The notes under the pieces: generated by a model
The model's input: only the letters and a program-made list of their open reading frames with translations
The model's database searches: none
Told to the model about the DNA's origin: nothing
Program-made: the position numbers and the translations under genes
Source: JAVBLD01 sp031553705
Lineage (GTDB): Bacteria > Bacteroidota > Bacteroidia > Bacteroidales > Marinifilaceae
DNA: 64,000 nucleotides
Direction of reading: 5' to 3'
NCBI GenBank assembly: GCA_031553705.1
Contig: JAVBLD010000016.1
Span: forward strand, 1 to 64,000
Part shown: positions 37,989 to 45,580 of the stretch, in pieces
Layout: each line of letters begins with the position of its first letter
How positions within the stretch are numbered: position 1 is the stretch's first letter

Positions 37989-38561
37989 TTATTTTGATGT
38001 TTCGGATATCAGATTTCTTAATTTACCCTCTTTTTCCGGCGACCAGTAACCACAATCCAGTTCGATGAATATAGAACTGTACGGAATGATTTGTTCTGTT
38101 TTTAATACGACTACCTGGAATAGTTTCGACGCTTCGTCCAATTTTTTGAAAATCTCCTCGTGATTCAATGTCTGTACATTATATTTACCGAGCACTTGAT
38201 ATAACTGATTTCTGAAGGTATCAATCTGTGGAACCAATTCATCATCCAGATAGTTGAGTTCATTGTCCGTATATACAATGGCCTTTACATGAGAAGCCTG
38301 TTCTATCTTTGCCAGGACAGAGCCGGCAACCTCTAACAGTGCTGAACCGGTGTTGATATAGTCCATTCCTTGTGAACTTTGTAGCGGGAATGCTTTGTCT
38401 ACAATTAAGATCCAGTTTCGATGACCGAGTAAAGGCAGGATCTGTTCAAACTCTTTTTGCCAGACTTTTTTTTCCATGTTGTTTGCTTTTGAGTTCGTTT
38501 TCGGAGGCATGCATCCGGCTATAAGAAAGATTAAGATGCATAATAAACTAGATTGTTTCAT
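37989..38561 (-). CDS. Lipoprotein with RbsD/FucU sugar-mutarotase fold
   Basis: 190-aa protein that opens the fucose operon. ATG at 38561 gives a type II signal peptide, MKQSSLLCILIFLIAGC, with lipobox Cys17. The mature part aligns by eye with FucU/RbsD mutarotases: GH at residues 46-47 (His47), the VDKAFP strand with Asp55 (FucU has SDAHFP), and Tyr161 in PYSSIFIEL (FucU has KYGNIL). The known family is cytosolic; a lipid-anchored, exported copy is unusual. It may set the fucose anomer outside the inner membrane before uptake by FucP. The frame continues to 38729, but that start would hide the signal peptide. An in-frame ATG at residue 29 could give a cytosolic form. Confidence 0.72.
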   Translation of the reverse strand: MKQSSLLCILIFLIAGCMPPKTNSKANNMEKKVWQKEFEQILPLLGHRNWILIVDKAFPLQSSQGMDYINTGSALLEVAGSVLAKIEQASHVKAIVYTDNELNYLDDELVPQIDTFRNQLYQVLGKYNVQTLNHEEIFKKLDEASKLFQVVVLKTEQIIPYSSIFIELDCGYWSPEKEGKLRNLISETSK

Positions 38562-38713
38562 ACATAAAAAGTTGAAAATTAAAAAATGCTTTAACTGAGT
38601 GGAGAGAAACAGTTGCTGAAAGCGCTGTTCCCTGCATTTTAAAATTGTAATAAATATCCATATCCATAATTTTGTGAACCGTTTGATAGCGGATTTAATT
38701 TCAAAGTCTTTTA

Positions 38714-38743
38714 TTGGATAATATACCAAAATAATTATCTTTG
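38714..38743 (+). promoter_or_regulatory. Promoter of the GH116 gene
   Basis: TTG at 38714-38716 and TATCTTTG at 38736-38743, spaced 19 bases. It lies in the 356-base gap between the divergent fucose operon and GH116 gene. No clear promoter box was found for the minus-strand operon. The 175-base leader of the GH116 gene is AT-rich with no recognised structure. Confidence 0.6.
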
Positions 38744-38917
38744 TATTTTAAGGTTAAGGATTGTAACACATAATTCAGGGTAAAAATATAAAAAAATAAT
38801 TGAACGTAAACTAAAAGACGAATTTATTTTACAATCTCAGTTTGTTTTGAAACCCATTTTTAAAAAATAGGTTTGTATCTGTCGATCAAGAAATAACACT
38901 AATAATAAAATATAAAT

Positions 38918-41578
38918 ATGAATGTATTATTTGTAAGATTATCTCTTCTGTTTGCTGTTTTTTGGGTACAAGTTCCTTTGTATGCACAGCATGCTACAAA
39001 AGAGGATGGGAAGATTTCCGTTAATAAAAATCTGGATCCTAGATGGGTAAAGTCACTTTATGACAGGGGAGAAGCGACTACTTATCTAAAATCACGTAAT
39101 GAACTCCAGTATATCGGGATGCCGGTGGGAGGGATTGCTGCCGGCGGGGTATACCTCGGAGGAGACGGTCGTTTATGGCTGTGGGATGTTTTCAACCAGA
39201 GCAAAGAGGGGGTAGAGCCAAAAATCGTACAGATGGATAAGTCGTTGATCGGAGAGAGGCGTGGTGCAAATCCGGTGCGTGCGCGTGATGGAGCATGTTA
39301 TGTCGAGCCGGCCAAAGATGTGCGTCCTTTACAGCAGGGATTTCTTATTCGTTTTGAATATAATGGAAAAACAATTTATAAGACACTCGAGGAGAAGGCT
39401 TGGGACGAGATCGCTTTCGAAGCTACTTATCCGGTAGGAACCGTTCGTTATACGGATAAGTCTTTACCAGTAGAACTTACTTTGCAAGCCTATTCGCCCT
39501 TTATTCCGTTGAATGAGGATGATTCCGGTTTGCCTGCAACGATCCTTTCTTTTTCATTAAAGAATACCGGTACTTCTGAAATAAAAGTATCTATACTGGG
39601 ATATCTGGAGAATAAGACGGCAATACGATCGGCCAACCCGACGACATCCCGCAGGCTGAACGAGACCATGCGGGCGGATGGGGTAGTCGCTGTTATAGAG
39701 AGTTTACAAATTTTGAAAAAAGATAATGAGGTTCTTTTAAAGCCGGATTTCGGAACAATGTGTATTGCCGCCTTGGATTCCGAAGCTAAGGCATACGGCA
39801 GTATGGATCATATCGATTTTAATCGGAAAGAGGCGGAACGTTTTTCGAAGCCCTTACAGGAACCGCTGATTGGCGCCGTTCAGTCCGATCTGGCTGTGGC
39901 GGCTAATAAAACGGTGAATGCGGATTTTGTGATCAGTTGGTATTTTCCTAATTTACAGATTGATAAAAAAATCAAGGATACCGGACGCTATTATCAGAAT
40001 CGTTTTAAATCGGCCTGGGATGTGGTTCAATATATACGGAAAGATTTTAGCCGGTTGTCTTCGACAACAAAACTCTGGCTGGAAACATGGCAGGAGTCTA
40101 CTTTACCGCATTGGTTCCTGGAGCGTACCTTTTTGAATATAAATACATTGGCTACCACAAATGTAAATCGTTTTAGCAGTGGCCGTTTCTGGGCTTGGGA
40201 AGGAGTTGGCGCTTGTCCCGGAACCTGTACGCATGTATGGTATTACGCGCAGGCTATGGGACGGATATTTCCGGCTTTGGAGCGGGATTGCCGAGAGCGC
40301 ACCGATTTGAATATCGCTATGCAGGAAGATGGAGGAATTATTTTCCGGGCTGAAATGGAGAGTCGTCCGGCAATCGACGGGCAGGCTGGGTGTGTGCTCA
40401 GGTGCTACCGGGAACATCAGATGAGCGTTGATGATGCTTTTTTGAAAAGGAATTGGCCGAATATTAAAAAAGCGGTACAATTTATTATCAGCCAGGATCG
40501 GAACGGCGACGGAATGGAGGATACTCCGATGGAAAATACCCTTGATGCGGTTTGGGATGGTGAAATCGCATGGATTGTAGGAGTATGTGTTGCCGGAGTC
40601 CGTGCAGGACAGGAGATGGCGGAAGAGGTCGGTGATGCGGAGTTTGCAAAAGCCTGTGCCGATTATGTCCGGAAGGGAGGTAAGAATATGGATAAATACC
40701 TGTTCAATGGAGAGTATTATATTCATCGCCCCGATAAGGAGAAAGGAAGAGTAAATTTGGGTTCTTATAATACCTGCCACATCGATCAGGTATTGGGACA
40801 GGCTTGGGCCCATCAGGTGGGCTTGGGTCGTATTCAGGATAAAAATAAGACACAATCCGCATTGCGTGCACTCTGGAAATATAATTATACCCCTGATGTG
40901 GGACCTTATATTATAGTAAACCAGGGATGGCGTCCATATGCTTTACCGGGCGAGGGAGGAATGATAATGAATACAAATCCTAAAAACGAACCGAAACCTT
41001 ATGGGGAAAAGGTAACCTGGCAAATGGGATATTTCCATGAGTGTATGACCGGTTTTGAATATCAGGTGGCTGCCCACATGATTGCCGAAGGAATGACGGA
41101 TGAGGGATTGGTATTGGTACGCTCGATCCATGATCGTTATCATGCTGCAAAACGGAATCCGTTCAATGAAATAGAGTGCAGCGACCATTATGCCCGCGCT
41201 ATGGCCAGTTACGGTGCTTTTATTACAGCATGTGGTTTCGAATACCATGGACCGAAAGGTTATATTCGTTTTGCTCCGAAATGGAGCCAGAATGATTTTA
41301 AAGCTCCATTTACTGCGGCAGAAGGATGGGGTACTTATACGCAACAGCAATCCGGTGGGACGATGACTTGCAGTTTACAACCCAAATACGGACAGGTGCA
41401 ATTGAAAGAGTTTAGTGTGAACGCTCCGAAGGGGAAAAGATATACTAAAGTATCTGTTGGTATTGGGAATCAGTCGATTCAGGCAAAACTTCAACAGGAA
41501 GGACAATATGTTATGATCATATTCAATAACCGGATTGCGGTTGAGAAAGGAAAGAAACTGGAGATCATATTGGAATAG
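38918..41578 (+). CDS. GH116-family glycosidase (GBA2-like), secreted
   Basis: 886-aa enzyme with a signal peptide (LFVRLSLLFAVFWVQVPLYAQ) and two domains. The N-terminal beta domain has the family opening GMPVGGIAAGGVYLGGDGRLW. The (alpha/alpha)6 catalytic domain includes GTCTHVWYYAQAMGRIFPALER, RNGDGMEDTPMENTLDAVWDGEIAW and GECSDHYARAMASYGA-like blocks. GH116 enzymes cleave beta-glucosides, glucosylceramide or beta-xylosides, but the substrate here is not evident. The signal peptide places it in the periplasm or outside. It is a single gene ending at a very stable hairpin. Confidence 0.87.
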   Translation: MNVLFVRLSLLFAVFWVQVPLYAQHATKEDGKISVNKNLDPRWVKSLYDRGEATTYLKSRNELQYIGMPVGGIAAGGVYLGGDGRLWLWDVFNQSKEGVEPKIVQMDKSLIGERRGANPVRARDGACYVEPAKDVRPLQQGFLIRFEYNGKTIYKTLEEKAWDEIAFEATYPVGTVRYTDKSLPVELTLQAYSPFIPLNEDDSGLPATILSFSLKNTGTSEIKVSILGYLENKTAIRSANPTTSRRLNETMRADGVVAVIESLQILKKDNEVLLKPDFGTMCIAALDSEAKAYGSMDHIDFNRKEAERFSKPLQEPLIGAVQSDLAVAANKTVNADFVISWYFPNLQIDKKIKDTGRYYQNRFKSAWDVVQYIRKDFSRLSSTTKLWLETWQESTLPHWFLERTFLNINTLATTNVNRFSSGRFWAWEGVGACPGTCTHVWYYAQAMGRIFPALERDCRERTDLNIAMQEDGGIIFRAEMESRPAIDGQAGCVLRCYREHQMSVDDAFLKRNWPNIKKAVQFIISQDRNGDGMEDTPMENTLDAVWDGEIAWIVGVCVAGVRAGQEMAEEVGDAEFAKACADYVRKGGKNMDKYLFNGEYYIHRPDKEKGRVNLGSYNTCHIDQVLGQAWAHQVGLGRIQDKNKTQSALRALWKYNYTPDVGPYIIVNQGWRPYALPGEGGMIMNTNPKNEPKPYGEKVTWQMGYFHECMTGFEYQVAAHMIAEGMTDEGLVLVRSIHDRYHAAKRNPFNEIECSDHYARAMASYGAFITACGFEYHGPKGYIRFAPKWSQNDFKAPFTAAEGWGTYTQQQSGGTMTCSLQPKYGQVQLKEFSVNAPKGKRYTKVSVGIGNQSIQAKLQQEGQYVMIIFNNRIAVEKGKKLEIILE

Positions 41579-41645
41579 TAATTTCGTATAATAGTTTTAT
41601 CGGGGTCGAAGTCTATAACATTATTAACTTAGCATACAATATATA

Positions 41646-41689
41646 TAGAAAGGTTGAAACGGGGATTTTTCCCCGTTTCAACCTTTCTA
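41646..41689. terminator. 19-bp perfect hairpin after the GH116 gene
   Basis: TAGAAAGGTTGAAACGGGG and its exact complement CCCCGTTTCAACCTTTCTA enclose a six-base ATTTTT loop. There is no T tract after it on the plus strand. It may act as a bidirectional terminator. The following 41690-41896 is AT-rich and empty of recognisable genes. Confidence 0.55.
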
Positions 41690-41896
41690 CTCAAATAGCG
41701 ATATTATTTAAAATATACTTTAAATTGATAGTTGTTTATTTGTGATATAAATTGAAGTAAATCATGATAATATCATTCTTTTCCTGAATGAAGATCCATC
41801 ACTGATAGTTTAATACAAAAAAATGTTAAAATTTTTTTTATACAAAAGAGTAAAAGGGAATTTTTATGGGTGGTGCTTATAAAAAAAATGAACGAA

Positions 41897-42121
41897 TTAC
41901 ATTATTATTATTGGAATTAACTCCCTTAGATCTACATCTAGAGCCAAGCTTATCTTATATAGATTTTTAATTGTTAAATTTATTCTACCCGCTTCAATCC
42001 TGGACATATTTGATTTTTCGAAATTGCATCTAGCTGCTAAATCTTGTTGGCTAATTCCTTTTAATGTTCTTGTTTCTCTTATTTTGCACCCAATCTTTAT
42101 AAAAAGTTGTTGCTCATTCAT
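41897..42121 (-). CDS. Small XRE-family helix-turn-helix regulator
   Basis: 74-aa DNA-binding protein made almost only of a Cro/C1-type HTH domain: IGCKIRETRTLKGISQQDLA, then RCNFEKSNMSRIEAG, with recognition helix about residues 33-43, and LYKISLALDVDLRELI. The gene starts 20 bases from a palindrome that overlaps the -33 element of the divergent operon, so it is a good candidate to control that operon and itself. Similar small XRE proteins also serve as antitoxins, but no toxin gene is next to it. AT-rich like its surroundings. Confidence 0.85.
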   Translation of the reverse strand: MNEQQLFIKIGCKIRETRTLKGISQQDLAARCNFEKSNMSRIEAGRINLTIKNLYKISLALDVDLRELIPIIIM

Positions 42122-42141
42122 TTATTTTTTGTTATTTATTT

Positions 42142-42155
42142 TTTGTTATAACAAA
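42142..42155. promoter_or_regulatory. Palindromic operator 1 (TTTGTTATAACAAA)
   Basis: Perfect 14-base palindrome directly between the XRE gene and the PUL-like operon. It contains the TTTG of the operon's -33 element, so a bound protein would block RNA polymerase. It shares the GTTAT half-site with operator 2. Confidence 0.6.
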
Positions 42156-42173
42156 TAAAACAATATATATTTG
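42142..42173 (+). promoter_or_regulatory. Promoter of the SusCD/fasciclin operon
   Basis: TTTG at 42142-42145 and TATATTTG at 42166-42173, 20 bases apart: a full-consensus Bacteroidales promoter. Transcription should start near 42180, giving a 200-base leader. The leader has two hairpins (42234-42250, followed by a T tract; and 42294-42311, AGAGCA/TGCTCT). Confidence 0.75.
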
Positions 42174-42180
42174 CGCACAG

Positions 42181-42198
42181 GTTATCATGTATGATAAC
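42181..42198. promoter_or_regulatory. Palindromic operator 2 (GTTATCATGTATGATAAC)
   Basis: Perfect 18-base palindrome (GTTATCAT/ATGATAAC around GT) at the predicted transcription start, 8 bases after the -7 box. It has the same GTTAT ends as operator 1, so the same dimer could bind both. Confidence 0.65.
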
Positions 42199-42233
42199 TA
42201 ATATTTGTTCTTGGCTAGGGTTTGTGTGTTATT

Positions 42234-42264
42234 TGTGTTTTGCAAACACAGTTCTTGATTTTTT
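42234..42264 (+). promoter_or_regulatory. Leader hairpin with T tract, possible attenuator
   Basis: Stem TGTGTTT (42234-42240) / AAACACA (42244-42250), a 3-base loop, then GTTCTTGATTTTTTT. It is AT-rich and weak; termination in the operon leader is possible but not certain. Confidence 0.3.
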
Positions 42265-42378
42265 TAGTTGATTGTGAAAGGATAGAATGCCAGAGAGCAC
42301 AATTTTGCTCTTTGCATTTGTTAGTTTATATGCTATAGTTTAAATAAGGTAAGTTTAATTAATATTAATTGTTTAACC

Positions 42379-43503
42379 ATGAAGCGAATATCATTTTGTA
42401 TTTGGTCTTTTATGATATTCTTATGTTTTATTTCCTGTAATGACAGGAATGCAAATGTTATGGATATTGCACCGGTTTCCAATATTACTTATGACGCGGG
42501 AAACGGTAGTATTCTTTTTAAATGGGACAATCCGGATATCAAGTCTTTGGCTTATGTGGAAATCTCCTTTAAAGATAAAGTAGGAATTTTACATCGTGTA
42601 TTGACAAAAGGAGGATTGTCGCAGCAACTGATAAACGGTTTTGGCGATAGTGATCCTTATGAGTTTAAGTTTTTGGCTTATAATACTGACGGCAAGAGCT
42701 CCGAACCGGTTATGCTGATGGCCGCTCCTAGAGAGCCACTGCTGAACATTTTTTATACCACGCTAAAAGTTACGGCCAGATTGGGAGGGGTAGATGTGAA
42801 TTGGGAAAACAATTATGATACCGAATTTTATATTAAGGTGGAGTATACGGATATGAACGGTAATTATAATTTTACGGAGATCCTGGCTCCCCAGAAAGCG
42901 GAAGGCCACCAGTTTATTTCTATAGGTTCGAGTATTACCGGTACCCAGACATTGGATGTTTATACCTCTGTGTTTGATATTTATGGCAATCAATCCAGAA
43001 ACTCCGTGTTGAAGTATCACAAATTGGAAGCCGGAAAACTGGATCGTACAAAATGGTCGGTGGCAGACTACTCTTCTCAGATTTCCGCAACATACGGTCC
43101 GGCTACTGTATTGGACGGTCTTACAAATACATACTGGCATTCCGAATGGGGTAGCGGCACCCGGACCTTCCCACATTACATTACTTTTGATCTTGGGAGT
43201 AAGAAACGGATAGAACAGGCCGAGTTTCAACATCGCCAGGATAAGATTATGGCCAATGAGATTGAGTTGTGGGGGAATAATAAATCGGGAACGGCCGCTG
43301 CTTCGGAATGGAAATATATTGGTTGTGTCGTTATGCCTCAGGAGTCTTCCAAAGCTGCTACGCTTACTTTACAGAAGGTGACTTTGCCTAATGCCGTTGA
43401 ATACCGTTATGTGAAACTGGTGTTCACCACCCCGAGTGTGCTGGACCCGTTGAATGCCGCATTGGCCGAATTTGCCCTTTATGGCTCGGACGCTACCAAT
43501 TAA
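42379..43503 (+). CDS. Surface lipoprotein with FN3-like (DUF4959-type) and discoidin (F5/8C) domains
   Basis: First gene of the long operon; 374 aa. Signal peptide with lipobox CFISC (Cys20). Residues about 30-125 and 130-220 form two fibronectin-like modules (VSNITYDAGNGSILFKWDNP is the usual DUF4959 opening). Residues about 225-372 form an F5/8 type C-like carbohydrate-binding domain (VLDGLTNTYWHSEWG, FDLGSKKRIEQAEFQHR, YVKLVFT). This architecture is common as an accessory glycan-binding lipoprotein beside SusC/SusD. No catalytic residues are visible. Confidence 0.83.
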   Translation: MKRISFCIWSFMIFLCFISCNDRNANVMDIAPVSNITYDAGNGSILFKWDNPDIKSLAYVEISFKDKVGILHRVLTKGGLSQQLINGFGDSDPYEFKFLAYNTDGKSSEPVMLMAAPREPLLNIFYTTLKVTARLGGVDVNWENNYDTEFYIKVEYTDMNGNYNFTEILAPQKAEGHQFISIGSSITGTQTLDVYTSVFDIYGNQSRNSVLKYHKLEAGKLDRTKWSVADYSSQISATYGPATVLDGLTNTYWHSEWGSGTRTFPHYITFDLGSKKRIEQAEFQHRQDKIMANEIELWGNNKSGTAAASEWKYIGCVVMPQESSKAATLTLQKVTLPNAVEYRYVKLVFTTPSVLDPLNAALAEFALYGSDATN

Positions 43504-43544
43504 ATGATGATTTAGATGTGTGATCATTAAAAATGTATATACAG

Positions 43545-45575
43545 ATGAGCAAAATAAAATTATTAAAATGGACAACTGTCTTATTGCTGTTGACGATGCT
43601 GTCGTGTCGGGAGGAATTTGACAACCACTATCATTCCATAGGAAACTCTACAATAGGGAAGAATGTAACCCAGGTACTGGAGGAGAAAGGCGGTTTCTCA
43701 TTGTTTCTGCAAATGATTCGTCGTGCGAATCTTGAAAGAACGCTGGGCGAATCGGGACTTTATACCTGTTTGGCGCCCCGGGACAAGGATGTGGAAGCAT
43801 TCCTGCAGGAGAATGGCTTTACTGTTGAAACGATGCCTTTGGAAACATTGATCCGTTATATCAATTATCATTTTATTTCGGGTATGTTGTACCAGTATAA
43901 CTTTGAAAAAAAGTATGAAGGCTTTAAGGATAATAAGGACTATTATATTTCATACGCCCAGCAGGTTTTATATACGACCCGCGGAGATGATAATAATCCT
44001 CCGAAGTTTATCCGGGTATTTACACGCCCCTATTTTGCTGCCCGGGCTTACGATTATAAAATGATGCGCGGTTTTGAAGGAAATGATTTTATGGTAGAAA
44101 ATGCAAGAATTTCCGCTGTCGATCGGGACATTCCGACGTCTAACGGGGTGATTCATGTACTGGAAGACCGGTTGCCTTTTGCTCTCCGGGCAGATGAAGC
44201 ATTGGCGGCTGATCCGGAGTTGAGCATTATGATGAGATGGTTCGACCGTTTTATAGAGTATGAATCGAAGGGAATGGATAACTCCGGAAATATTGATCCT
44301 ACACGTATCAAGCATTATAATGTGACTACGGTACCCACTACTAACAGGGTATTGGATATCGCCAACGAGAAATCCCATTTTGTTTTTATAGCGCCCACCG
44401 ACGCTGCGATCCGGCAGGCCTTGGATCCTTATATGAATGAAAATCAGTTGGTCGATTATGACTCAATTCCCGATATACTGGTGATAGCCATTTTAAAAGG
44501 ATTAACGGCAACAACGACCACTTGCTTCGGAATCGGAGATATTACCCGGAATAATCCTTATTTTTATACTACTTCGGGAACACTTCTCTCTCTTCAGAAT
44601 GATATTGCCGGAATGTATAAAGCTCCTCTTTTGAGTAGTAACGGGATTATATATAAAGTGAACCGGATGCCGGCAATCCCGATTATGCAAAGTGTGGAAG
44701 CCGGACTGTATATCAATCATAAACGCTATAAAGAGTGGGGGAAAATGTTAGAAAACGGCAAGTTGGTGCCTGCCTTAACAGACGATATCTCTTACCAGCA
44801 TCCGTCCAAGACGATCCTGATTCAGCCGGATAATGCCGGCATATGGGTCAATCCGACAGGCAACGGTTCCAATGGTATCGACGGTTTTCAGACCAACTAT
44901 CTGGATACGCTGGCAAAGCGCATGAGAGCTGGTGTTTTGGAAGTAAAGGTGGAGAACGGAGCTTTTGAACATCGTTTTTATCAGAGTCCTTATGGTTACA
45001 TTTTATATGAAGACAATCATCTTATAGATTATAAAGGAAACAAGGTTTCGCTGATTTCGACAACCCCGACATGGAACGGATCTAACGGTTCTATTTATGA
45101 AATCGACGGTCTTTTCCAGGCTATGCTTAACAGCAGCACCGATACCACCGAATTTATTTACAGGTCACATATTAAGGATGCCCCTGATTTTTCAATGTTT
45201 AATTATATGTTGGTGAAGACGGGACAGACAAAGTTACTGGATGCTTGGAACGGAAATAGCTATACGGTATTTGCTCCTACGGATGCTGCTTTTAATGCTT
45301 CCGGGTATACGGGAGGCAGTTTGATGTCAATGTCTGTCCAGGAGTTGCAGAAATTATTATACCGGCATATTGTGATCGGTCGGAGGATTTTTACCGACGG
45401 GATGACTTCCGGTCCGATCTCGGCAATGAGTTCGGAGACTCTGAATATATCCGGGGCATGGGAAAACTTTAGGGTTACTACGCAATACGGAGGGACACAG
45501 GTGCTTGATAGTTACGCCAATAAACAGGCCTCTAATGGAGTTTTTCATGGAGTTTCAAGGGTAATAACTCAGTAA
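43545..45575 (+). CDS. Fasciclin-domain surface lipoprotein (three FAS1 repeats)
   Basis: 676 aa from the ATG at 43545 (an in-frame ATG at 43533 adds four residues). Lipoprotein signal with TMLSC. FAS1 domains at about residues 35-190, 225-370 and 535-675. The last has the signature blocks TVFAPTDAAFN, LQKLLYRHIV and NGVFHGVSRVI. Residues 380-530 form a linker without a recognised domain. FAS1 domains mediate adhesion or ligand binding. The gene starts 41 bases after the first gene and ends 5 bases before the SusC gene, so a tight operon. Confidence 0.87.
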   Translation: MSKIKLLKWTTVLLLLTMLSCREEFDNHYHSIGNSTIGKNVTQVLEEKGGFSLFLQMIRRANLERTLGESGLYTCLAPRDKDVEAFLQENGFTVETMPLETLIRYINYHFISGMLYQYNFEKKYEGFKDNKDYYISYAQQVLYTTRGDDNNPPKFIRVFTRPYFAARAYDYKMMRGFEGNDFMVENARISAVDRDIPTSNGVIHVLEDRLPFALRADEALAADPELSIMMRWFDRFIEYESKGMDNSGNIDPTRIKHYNVTTVPTTNRVLDIANEKSHFVFIAPTDAAIRQALDPYMNENQLVDYDSIPDILVIAILKGLTATTTTCFGIGDITRNNPYFYTTSGTLLSLQNDIAGMYKAPLLSSNGIIYKVNRMPAIPIMQSVEAGLYINHKRYKEWGKMLENGKLVPALTDDISYQHPSKTILIQPDNAGIWVNPTGNGSNGIDGFQTNYLDTLAKRMRAGVLEVKVENGAFEHRFYQSPYGYILYEDNHLIDYKGNKVSLISTTPTWNGSNGSIYEIDGLFQAMLNSSTDTTEFIYRSHIKDAPDFSMFNYMLVKTGQTKLLDAWNGNSYTVFAPTDAAFNASGYTGGSLMSMSVQELQKLLYRHIVIGRRIFTDGMTSGPISAMSSETLNISGAWENFRVTTQYGGTQVLDSYANKQASNGVFHGVSRVITQ

Positions 45576-45580
45576 AATAG

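Noticed and set aside
40103..40855. Long minus-strand open frame (250 codons) inside the GH116 gene
   Set aside because: Fully inside a gene with clear GH116 motifs on the plus strand; the peptide has no recognisable domain.
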